A stretch of DNA of 64,000 nucleotides, from contig JAMWET010000169.1 of NCBI GenBank assembly GCA_024036415.1, positions 1-64,000 on the forward strand, in the 5' to 3' direction. The DNA is from Prochilodus magdalenae. Taxonomy: Eukaryota > Chordata > Actinopteri > Characiformes > Prochilodontidae. The notes beneath the pieces were generated by a model, which searched no databases, had not been told where the DNA came from, and saw only the letters and a list, made by a program, of their open reading frames with translations. The translations under genes were made by a program, and so were the position numbers. This document shows positions 55,301 to 64,000 of the stretch, one piece after another; within the stretch, counting starts at the first letter, position 1, and each line of letters opens with the position of its first letter.

Positions 55301-58300
55301 AGAGGTGCTAAATGACACCAGCTTTAATATTGCCCAAGCTGAGCAAAGATCTGCTTCATAGGTCCTTCCATCACTGAGAGGAGTTTGGAAAACACTTCTT
55401 TCTTCACCTGTTCTCCATTCCAAAGTATATAACAAATCTGTGTGCGTGGGGAAGAGTGGTTTGTTTAAAATGCGTGACATGGCCAGAAGGAAGTGACTCA
55501 GGAGGAAGTGGGTTCACTCCACAAAACCTGCAGTAACCTTGTGAGAATATTTAAGCTGCATGGGATGGATTATTGTAGGACAATATTAGGAACCTCTACA
55601 ACTCCAATGCTACACTGGCATATTGCATTAGCAAACATGGCGGCCCGACACCATACTGAGAGACACTACTTCTGTATGTGTAGTTCAATAAATATTACCC
55701 ATATCAGTCTAAATGTATTGTTCCTGGAAACTTTTATCTACTTTCCAAATACCATTATAGTCCAACTGCTCCTTCTGTTTTTTTGCCATTCGGTTTGTCC
55801 GTATTCCTACTGAATAATAAACCTACATTGATAAACATGCAAAGAAGCATAAGGTTATAACCCCTTGAATAATAAACTGAATAATAAACTGGATTACCAA
55901 TTTATTCCCAGTTTATTATTCAATAATTACTGAATATCGATCAGCAATTACTGTTAAATAACTGCACAAAGTATGTAGTTATGAGAATGAGCCAGGAAAG
56001 TCTGAACCCTCTTAGTGTAAAAGATGCTAATAGTGTTTAAGAAATCACGAGTTAAATCCTTTAGGTTTGGGGGAAATCGCTGCAAGCATGTGCATTGTAA
56101 GCAGTCATTATCAATTATATTAGCAATCGAGTAATCTAGCAATATTGCTATAGCAAACCGTTTTAAAGATTTCAGAACATGTAACTGAGAAAAAGGTAAT
56201 GGATCCCTCACAAACAAAAAGGAAAATCCTCACAAACCCAAAAACCTTTCTCTCTTGGGCGTGGAGGTTGGTTTGTGCAGACCTGTGATGTGATAACTTT
56301 TGGAACATCATGCACTTCATGGTCTTTATCTGAAGCTGAATTTCCTTTCATATAATATGTAAGTGCTTACTGAAGAGAAATTAGAAACATCCTCTCTGGT
56401 CTCCCTCTATGATGAAGCAACAGTGTGGCATTGTGGAATAAGTTTTTTTTTTTCTTCAGAGGGCCTCAGTGTCCAGGCTGGCATTGTCTCCCCATCAGCA
56501 AAACTGTCCCATTCACTGCCCCACTTCAAACCTTGCCTCTCTCTGTGCAGGCTGCTGGCTTGCTGCATTGCTCTCTTGTAAAGCAAAGGCTGATGGGAAA
56601 GCTTGGCTATGACAAATCGCTATTCATATTCAGCTGAGTTCAGCTTTCCCCACACCCTTAGCCCGAAAATGTGCACAACACCTCTTAAACAGCTACACAA
56701 GCCTATATCCCTGGAATTATTTATCTCACATGTACCTTGGCTTTAACAGACAGAATTCTGCCTATATCTAACTGTTGAATTATACAAATACTAAAGAAAC
56801 ACTAGCTGCATTTAATGGTAGCCCATCAAAAATGTACTAAAACTAAATAATCTATTTAAATTATGTCCGAATACCCATAGCCCAGACAAAGTCTCTCCAA
56901 ACCCAGCCGAATCTGTCTGAATCTGACTATAGCCCTGCAGAATTCTCTCTGAATGTGACTGTAGTCCAACAGAACTCTGAAAATGACAGTAGCCTGAAAA
57001 AGTTTGATATGAATAGCCTTAGAAAATTCTATCTCAAATAGACAGCAGCCCAAAATTATTCTATACGAATGACAATATTCAGTCTAAATTTGTACCCTAT
57101 AGACAAGCCTGTAATCAGATCACCCCTTAACAGAAACTCAATACAACTCCATATTCCTACTGATGCCACCTGTTATATTACCATGTTGCAACACAGCTAG
57201 CTAAACTTTTAAAAAATGAATGATGGCTTCAGGCAACATCCTAAATGCTAAATCCTTTATGCTAAAATAAAGAATAAAAAAGCAGAGGTAAACGCAAGCC
57301 ACGATCTCTGCTGGAGACAGACTATCACCAAATGTGAGACTGAATTAATAATTTGAGAAAGTATTTCTGAACCTGACCAAACTCATGTATAGTCAGGTCC
57401 TGTCACGTTCAGAGAAATATCTGAGGCTTTTCCTGTGCTTTCGTTTTCACTGAGTGATGCATTATAAAATATTGAATACTGAAGTTGCTTTAGAACGTTT
57501 ATGGACGTGATGATGCAGCTTTGAGTACTGCATATCAGAGTGCATTGCTTCCCCTGTCGCGTGGCTTGGACCGACTCAGTGAGGCAGCCAAAAAATAAGC
57601 TGCCTGTTCCAGCCAAACCTTCATTTAGATGAGGGAATAAAATGTAGGCACCAGCATAAAGAACTTTATGTTCAGTCGACATTAAGGAAGGTACTGATGA
57701 TGTAAGTGCTGGGTAAGGAAAGCAGGAGACTGTTATGAATGGATTTGGCCGCCACAGAGTGCAGTAAATTTTTTAATCACTTCAGAATGGTGGTACACTT
57801 ATGGTGCGTTATTGGCTCGTTGTCAGTAGAAGTCATTTTGAAGGTCATCTGCTACAGTGCAAGCCGCAAGGCTTTAAAGTATTTTGCATGTTTGGCTGTT
57901 TGATTTCTTGAAATTGCATTTCTGAAGATGTAACGTAAAGAGATGCTGAATCGACAGAATGTTCAGGGCCTTATATTCTCTGAGCAATCACACTCGCACT
58001 AATAGCGTACGGTTAGGTTAGGTTAAATAGCCAGGCTTTGCTGAATCAAGCGTCAGTACTTGATCTTTTAATATGTTAAAGTTTCTTGAATTCTGTGTAG
58101 AAGCTTTGATTATTCCACAGTTGGGTCGACCACACAATCTGACTGGTTGACAAATTTGACCTGACCTTTTTAAAACAGTCTTCAGCCTTTACAGGGTGAC
58201 TCGTGGCAGTACATGCCCACTTTATTTAAGTGTGTTCTTTTTCCTTTAAACAAAAATAGTACTGCCTTAAACATTTGATGTTTTTTAAACATATTTCTTT

Positions 58301-61300
58301 ACAACCAAATTACAGCTACAAAAACAACCTAGAATATATAGAATATATAAAGCTGTTAACTGACTAAATTGACTGAACAATTGACTCCTTCATCAACCAT
58401 CAGCAAAACTTGTCAACATCACTGTAATGTAATAACAAACAAAAAACAGCAAGACTATCAACTATAACTGATTTAACCCAATTCCTTAATCCTCTAATTC
58501 ATGATAAGACAACATTTTGGATGATGGCCAAATTAGAAGTTTGTCTTTACTCAATTAAATGGCTTTTTAAGATAAAAATAAACTAAAAGTGATGTGAAGT
58601 TATCAGAATATATGACTTTAATAGAGTAATTCTTTTGATTTGGTTACAAGTTCATTTGTAACAGGAAATAATCATGTGACAGAATACGCTTTTACAACAG
58701 CTCACCCCGTTCCTGGCATTAACTCATTTTAAAGGGCAGCATCAGTCGTTCAATCTGCTGCTTCAAGGACCAGAGTCTGAAAGATTACCCTGGGATTATT
58801 AAAATCCTTTTCAAATTGGCCTACATTTTATATTTTCTCAGTTCTGGTCTGTACATCATGTCAGGCCAGTTTGTTTTGATTGTACATCTAAATTTGTCTT
58901 TGTGCTATTAAACTTTTTTATCTGGTGGAGTTCAGTAAGTCTGGTCATGTCATTCTCAGGTGGATTGAACTGAAGGTTTGACAGACATAGCAACAATAAC
59001 TTGGGGAGTCATGGTGGTTAGCATAGTGACCGGCTGTAATGTGACATCAGCAGGTTTTCCAGATCCTGTGTGCACAGGGTTTCTATCTAGTATATACAGT
59101 AAAGTAACTTTACATCTTTCATGCTACAAAACCGTTCGCAGGTTGTCCAGACCTTCCTTCCTCACCTCCTTGTTGATAAACTGAGATTTTTGTCACTGCT
59201 TTTCAGTGTGCTTTGTCGGTTTCTTTCTTTAGCTGCTGTATGTGCTGTTCGGTGATGTCCAGGCCTTAACTTCCAGCCCCCTGGCCACGGAGGAGCAGTT
59301 GTCGGCCCGCCACTACCGCCACATCGACCCAACCACAGGCAGCCAGTTGATGTGTGACAAGTGCCCGGCCGGCACCTACGTATCATCCCACTGCACGGAA
59401 AACAGTGTGCGTGAGTGCAGCCGCTGCCCAGAGGGCACGTTCACACGAGGTGAGAACGGTGTGCAGCAGTGCCACCACTGCCAGAGACCCTGCCAGGCAC
59501 CTTTCATCGAGAAGACCCCCTGCACAGCCACATCAGACCGCACATGCTCCTGTCCTTCAGGCACTTTTGCCCAGGCAGGCGAGTGCCGTCCCCATTCCCG
59601 ATGCCCACCTGGCTGGGGTGTTCGTAAACAAGGCAGCGAGACGGAGGATGTGCGCTGCCGCAAGTGCCCAAAGGGCATGTTCTCTGACGTTGACTCGAAC
59701 AAGGTGAAGTGCCGGCCGCATACAGACTGCCGGGCACAAGGGCTGCCGCTGGTGCACAAAGGCACAGAAAAGCGGGACAGTGTGTGTGGAACACTGCCAG
59801 GAACCCCAGCCTCAGCTTCCCCTGTCACGCACTCCACCACTGACTCAGCACAGAGAGGTAAGAGTGGAAAAGCACTAGCAGCAGAGCGTGATATGCCACC
59901 ACAGTGTGTGCTTCAGGAGGAAGCAAAGTCATTAGATACAATACAACACAGGAGTACTAATCCAGCATTAATGCTGAACTGTCATACGATCTATAGGTTG
60001 TTTTTAGTCATATGATTCTAATGATGAGCAAAATCTAGATGGAGGGCAGGAAGTGAAAAGGGAAAAGGACAAGAAGGAGGCAAACCCATACTGTGCTAGG
60101 TTCGAACAGAAAATCTGAAATTACCTTACTACCTTTACCTCCAGACTTCCATTCAAGAAAACAAATCAAACCATACAAAAGTATTGAGGTACAACTTTAT
60201 TGTTAGCGGTTGGGTCGACCTAGGTAACAAAGTTCTTCACAGTGGCTCCTATCTGGTAGAGGGTGTGCACTAGTGATAGATTTCAAGCAACAGGTACAAA
60301 CAGTACCGCTAACACTTAAAATCTAAAAAGAACCTGGTGAATACAAGGCTGACCTCAGCCTCATCCTGACCCCAGACGAAGGTTCTATGTAGTAAGTCAC
60401 TTCCTGCCCTCCATCTATGGTGCATGCCAAAATTGGAGAAAGCTCTATATTGCATTAGCAGCTGTGTGGATATGGCTTTTGACTGTCCCAGCACACTACA
60501 CCGACACTTTGCCCCGTAAATGTAATAAACAAAAGTGCTTTGAAAATCATACTTTTGCATTAATGTTTGAATCTATTTAACATCTCATGTTTGAAACATC
60601 TTTTTTCATGATGTACCCATTATAGCTCCTGTAAAATGTTAGCTACGTTAATCCAACCATGTTACCTAAACATTGTCCCTCCTGTGAAATCTCCTAATTT
60701 CCTGAAAACCAATGGTATTGTGATTTATACTGATCAAGTGACTTTGAAAGTTTAATCATGTTACCCAGATAATACATTATATTATATAATACGTTATACT
60801 AAATAATTGTTTTAAATAATGTAAGGAAACTGTTTGGGGTATTTACTGCTAAATAATCAACCTTTCCTCTTACTTAAGCCGTTGTCAGCTCTAAAAAGAA
60901 ACCTTGATGAGAAGTATGAGAAATATTTAGCATTAACACATTTTTGAAGGAGTAAATGTGCATTTCGGTGTGGAAAATGCTAAAAACAGTAAGTTTAATT
61001 TAGAGGTACAAGGGCTAAATGGTGCCCCATGGGATCTGTCCACTGATGCACAACATTAATATAGGGATATATATTTGATTACATCAAATGTACTTTGTTA
61101 GCTAAGGAATATTTCTGTCTGAATTAATTTAGTTTTGCCCTGGAGCTTCGAGCTACAATAGTGTCCAGTAATGCAGCTAACAAAACTGTTTGTGCAAAGC
61201 TGTTAAGTCCTTTCAGATTGCTTATGCTTATTTCTGCCATTGTACAAATGGCTATAAGTTAAATATGGCAGCCACTTTAGTTTGGCACAAAACTAAAGAA

Positions 61301-63218
61301 GCCCGCTTTGGACATCAAAACTGTCTGTTGGTAGCTGACTGACTACAGTTGAGGTCAGGGAAAAGCTGTGTACTTTTGATTGCTGACCAATCCACTACTT
61401 AAGATGCAGATCACTGAATAATAATGGCAGTAGAGAAGCCATTGCAGTAGAAACTGCCCATTGATGCTGCACAGTTGTGAAGGAACAATACCCAAAATGC
61501 ACAGGTGGTGCATTGCCATTGTCTCAACACCTAATGGTAATACCTGCATTAGCGTTTACATATCTTAAGCATATTGTTGAGCAACAAGCATGATCACCGT
61601 CTAGATAGCTTTCTTACTGATGGCAAGTGAATTAAGTAAGACACTAGTGATGTTGGCTGAGGTTTTGTTTATTCTGTAATTGACCATGGAGGATTTAAAG
61701 GTATAGGTAAAGTCAAAAACTTCATTCATAATGATTTATTGTGAATTGAAAGAATGTATTACTAATCAGTGTAGTGCTTCAGTGTTACGTGCCAACCTGG
61801 TCAAATCCAGCTGCTGTTCTGTCTGGATCCTGTTCTTTGATGAACAGGGTGGATCAGACAATGAAAGAGTGGATTGGAGACACAACATTATGCTTTTGCA
61901 GGGGTTTGAGGACAAGGTGGTCTGTGGAGTGTCAGTTAGAGGAGGAGACAAAATGTGTGAATTGCAGTCGTTCAGGAGCCTTTGTTATTCTAATGGCCAG
62001 CAGACCTTGCAGAAGAACTTTAGGCAGAGGTGAGGAAACAGTTGTATGAGAGTGTTTCTTTATATAGCTTGGGAAAGTCTGGAGTTTTTGTATTGGACAG
62101 CAGTGAGGCTTCTGTTGGTCTTGGTAAGTTGAAACTTGACTTATCCGTGGTTATGCTTTCTCCACTTCTGCAATTCTTCCTACGAATGTCGTTTTTTGCA
62201 TTTTCTTCCAACATTGTGACTTGCAGTAAGCTGGCCTGGGTGAAGTAGAGGCTAGGAGAAAGGTTTATGTTGTTGTTTAATCATCAGTATTGACCACAGG
62301 GATATATAGTCAACACCTAAAGGTAGATTGAGCATGAGGCATGTGTTAATCTGTGATCTGTAGAAAGTCAGTCAGTCTCTGCTCAAATCAGTAGCAGTAG
62401 AAAGTGTGTTTTTTGACTGGATTTACATGGAGTATGGTCTCTTGCCAGCTACATCAATCCTCTACAAGGACTAATGCATGTTGTTTATGTGGATTATCAG
62501 TTTCCCCTAAAGTACTTGGAAATCTCAAAAATCTACAAAGATGTAATTACATTTAAATTACCATAAAACATAAACAGCTTCTTATTAAAACTGGGTAACA
62601 TTTTTACAGGCATTCTGGATATTCGTTTTGCTTTAACTTCCTGACACCAAACAGTTTTCCCAGTCCTTATAGAATCATCTACAGCTCTGTTCATTATTAT
62701 TCTGGATGCATCCAAAACATCTTAATTTTACAACTTCATAGCTTCATAGCTAATAATTGTTTGGAGCTGCACAGGACAAGTTGAGCATAACTAGCATATG
62801 ACAATATACAATTTTCTGCAGCTAAATTGGTTCCAAATGTTAGTGTAGCTCCCGATGATACTGATATGTGTTCCAGGCTGTTAGCATCTAATCTTCTGGA
62901 GAGGTTCATAAAATAGTTTCAAAGTCTCAAAGTTCAGATTAACTTGGGTTTATAGGGAAGAAAGTCCCCTCAAGCAGCTAGCAGAGCAATCACTTTAGTA
63001 CAAGGCACGTGAGATTATGTATGTGACGCGGCACAGCTGGAGGCAGCCTAGTAAAGCTCCACTTTGCCTCTAACCTCCCGTGGCAGCTTGCTGGTGGCTG
63101 GGATTACCGCGTTAGATATTCTCCCTTCTGTTTTGTTGTCTGGGTTAAGCGCATCTTTAGGAGTGCATTTAATTCTCTGTATCATTCCCTCCCGCCCACA
63201 GTGTCCCCATTACATCTC

Positions 63219-63261
<43 letters not shown>

Positions 63262-63814
63262 CTGCCTTTGTGTTCCACAGTGCCCACAAAAGCTACTTCA
63301 ACCTGGCCATCAACAGCCATCACGGACTTAGCAGCGATACTTCCCGGCAGTCCAGAAATGGCCCCAGGGATTGCAGACAATGCCACACCCACAAACATCT
63401 CAGAGGCTAGCCAGGAAGATGCAGGGATCCTGAGTGCTACTAGCCAGGATCCTTCGAGGAGGCAACACAAAGACCCTTTATCAAGCAACTACCAGCCTTC
63501 TAATCAGCAGGCCATGGAGAGTCTGTCTGAGGCCAAGGGCCAGGGGCTGGCCTACAGGCCCATCAGGAGAGGCTCGCCACGGCCCAGTATGCACAAGCAT
63601 TTCGACATCAATGAACACCTGCCCTGGATGATCGTGTTGCTGCTGCTTCTGGTGCTGGTGGTGATTGTGGTGTGCAGCATCAAACGCAGCTCCCGGGTGC
63701 TCAAGAAAGGGCCCAGGCAGGACCCCAGCAGCATCATGGAGAAAGCCATTCACAAGAAGCCCAGCTCCCCTACACAAGTCAAGGAGAAGTGGATCTACTA
63801 CTCCAACGGCCAAG
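49337..63814 (+). CDS. tnfrsf21: tnfrsf21 (death receptor 6), 5' part, exons 1-3 spliced
   Basis: TNF-receptor superfamily member 21, a type I membrane receptor with a cytoplasmic death domain. DR6 is linked to JNK/NF-kB signalling, neuronal and axonal death, and T/B-cell control. The join 49337-49363, 59233-59857, 63281-63814 is in frame with GT-AG borders and encodes 395 residues plus one base. Visible parts are a signal peptide (about 1-20), four cysteine-rich domains (Cys50 to Cys194, 18 cysteines, the same number as in human as I recall it), a Ser/Thr/Pro-rich stalk with NAT and NIS glycosylation sites (about 251 and 256), one membrane helix (about 334-350) and a basic juxtamembrane tail ending WIYYSNGQ. 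Death-domain exons are right of the window. It lies head to head with cd2ap. Confidence 0.95.
50943..51156 (-). mobile_element. tRNA-derived SINE (reverse orientation)
   Basis: The minus strand has a perfect box B, GGTTCGAATCC (51088-51078), with tRNA-like sequence at the 51156 side, and ends in the 'gataagagcgtcagctaaat' tail near 50950. Same family as 47430-47615. The intact box B argues against a free-standing tRNA, since no cloverleaf is closed. Confidence 0.8.
51430..51800 (+). mobile_element. Tc1/mariner transposase fragment
   Basis: Across frames the plus strand reads I-F-Q-Q ... (N)-A-T-C (decayed F-Q-Q-D-N-A-P-C-H), then [16 protein letters not shown] (~51690-51740). The latter matches the catalytic S-P-D-L-N-P-I-E-N-L-W motif. 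Frameshifts separate the pieces. Confidence 0.65.
52965..53270 (+). mobile_element. tRNA-derived SINE
   Basis: A-box-like 'gtgggctggaggttaggg' (52974-52991) and B-box-like GGTTTGATTCC (53019-53029) head a ~300-bp element. It continues with 'gaggtgcccttgagcaaggc' and ends in a 'cactgtgggatcaa' tail with short TCTTAAAA repeats. I recall close relatives as abundant in characiform genomes. Confidence 0.8.
55010..55745 (+). mobile_element. Tc1-like element, copy 4
   Basis: The left end, 'aatagctgcacccagaag', is the inverse of the copy 2 right end 'cttctgggtgcagctatt'. The body shares 'gtgatgccctctattggtca' and 'gagagacactacttctgtat' + 'gtgtag' with copy 3. The transposase core has decayed. Confidence 0.65.
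56870..57080. repeat. Degenerate ~32-bp tandem repeat
   Basis: About six diverged units of the type GCCC-(A/T)GCAGAATTCT-CTCTGAATGTGAC-TATA, each starting with A-GCCC/GTCC/GCCT. Strong divergence suggests age. Confidence 0.55.
59233..59857 (+). CDS. tnfrsf21: tnfrsf21 exon 2 (signal end and four cysteine-rich domains)
   Basis: 625 nt, acceptor TTTAG and donor GTAAGA, residues 10-218 (last codon split). After the predicted signal cleavage (...D-V-Q-A) come [11 protein letters not shown] then [10 protein letters not shown], matching human TYRHVDRATG and [10 protein letters not shown]. Other conserved landmarks are [24 protein letters not shown] and the C-G-T-L-P end of the fourth domain. The exon is markedly GC-richer than its flanks. 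Confidence 0.97.
59858..63280 (+). other. tnfrsf21: tnfrsf21 intron 2
   Basis: 3.4-kb AT-rich intron ending in a CT microsatellite (63216-63259) before the exon 3 acceptor. No gene or named repeat recognised in 59860-63210. Confidence 0.75.
63216..63259. repeat. (TC)n microsatellite before tnfrsf21 exon 3
   Basis: About 44 bp of TC repeat, 21 bp upstream of the exon 3 start, lying within the polypyrimidine/branch region. Confidence 0.9.
63281..63814 (+). CDS. tnfrsf21: tnfrsf21 exon 3 (stalk, transmembrane segment, juxtamembrane)
   Basis: 534 nt, acceptor TTCCACAG and donor GTGAGA, phases 1 in and 1 out, residues 218-395. The stalk is Ser/Thr/Pro/Gln-rich. Then comes [12 protein letters not shown] followed by a leucine/valine helix, C-S-I-K-R-S-S-R and [11 protein letters not shown], ending K-E-K-W-I-Y-Y. 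The [11 protein letters not shown] and KKGPRQDPS blocks match human TNFRSF21 exactly or nearly so. Confidence 0.97.
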
Positions 63815-64000
63815 GTGAGAACTGCTTCTAACATAGTGTTACCCCCAAATGCCCGTTATTCAGTTGTTGCTCATCAGACGTTTACAGTGAGCAGGGCAAA
63901 AACCTAATCTACACAGCCGTTCCCTTAACCCAGATATACGGTCAATCCGCTAAGACGTCTGTGGTGTCTAAAGTTTCCTTCTGTAGCTTTGTGTGTGCCT
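63815..64000 (+). other. tnfrsf21: tnfrsf21 intron 3 (start)
   Basis: Intron sequence to the window edge. The death-domain exons are expected further right. Confidence 0.8.

Larger units (their letters stand above)
49364..59232 (+). other. tnfrsf21: tnfrsf21 intron 1 (about 9.9 kb)
   Basis: Holds SINEs at 50943-51156 and 52965-53270, Tc1 pieces at 51430-51800 and 55010-55745, and an old ~32-bp tandem repeat at 56870-57080. No embedded gene is supported. Confidence 0.7.

Noticed and set aside
59354..59707. 117-codon plus-strand frame
   Set aside because: A shifted reading of tnfrsf21 exon 2, whose true frame keeps all 18 cysteines.
59376..59840. Antisense frames of 154, 96 and 66 codons
   Set aside because: Shadows of the GC-rich tnfrsf21 exon 2; no independent start or splice evidence.
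63481..63834. 117-codon antisense frame
   Set aside because: Shadow of tnfrsf21 exon 3.
1..64000. CRISPR array, operon, prophage or other prokaryotic system
   Set aside because: No direct-repeat/spacer pattern and no closely packed ORFs. The intron-exon structure and SINEs show vertebrate DNA.

Overview
The window is vertebrate nuclear DNA, most likely from a teleost fish. It has GT-AG spliced genes with long introns, tRNA-derived SINEs, Tc1/mariner and hAT remnants, palindromic MITEs and many CA, GA and CT microsatellites. The SINE and MITE styles suggest an otophysan, possibly a characiform, but that is recall and is not proven here. I see no prokaryotic, plasmid or viral gene system.

Two protein-coding genes can be supported, arranged head to head. 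(1) cd2ap, the CD2-associated protein adaptor, is on the minus strand. Its exons 1-10 run from 36558 down to 5763 and splice in frame to 382 residues with three SH3 domains. The proline-rich and coiled-coil 3' half was not found and should lie left of position 1. (2) tnfrsf21, death receptor 6, is on the plus strand. Its exons 1-3 (49337-49363, 59233-59857, 63281-63814) encode the signal peptide, four cysteine-rich domains, stalk, transmembrane segment and the start of the cytoplasmic tail. The death-domain exons lie beyond 64000. As I recall, human TNFRSF21 and CD2AP are also divergent neighbours on chromosome 6p12, so this is conserved synteny.

Layout: 1-4800 is repeat-rich, with eroded Tc1 elements, CA/CT microsatellites and a ~103-bp CA-rich minisatellite. 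4800-36558 is cd2ap. 36640-49150 is the shared intergenic region, with a Tc1 copy, a SINE, microsatellites and promoter-proximal motifs. 49151-64000 is the 5' part of tnfrsf21, with a TATA box, SINEs and Tc1 pieces in intron 1.

The most interesting observations are these: a candidate alternative first exon of cd2ap inside intron 2 that would make an SH3-A-less protein; a ten-unit K-E/D-V repeat expansion in the SH3-A/SH3-B linker; three acceptors that sit directly next to long CT or TG microsatellites; upstream ORFs in the tnfrsf21 leader, one in frame with the receptor; and a GAATCGGTTC-like motif clustered near both divergent promoters. The two products act separately in the cell (an endocytic/actin adaptor and a death-domain receptor). 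Their link here is genomic adjacency and a possibly shared regulatory interval.
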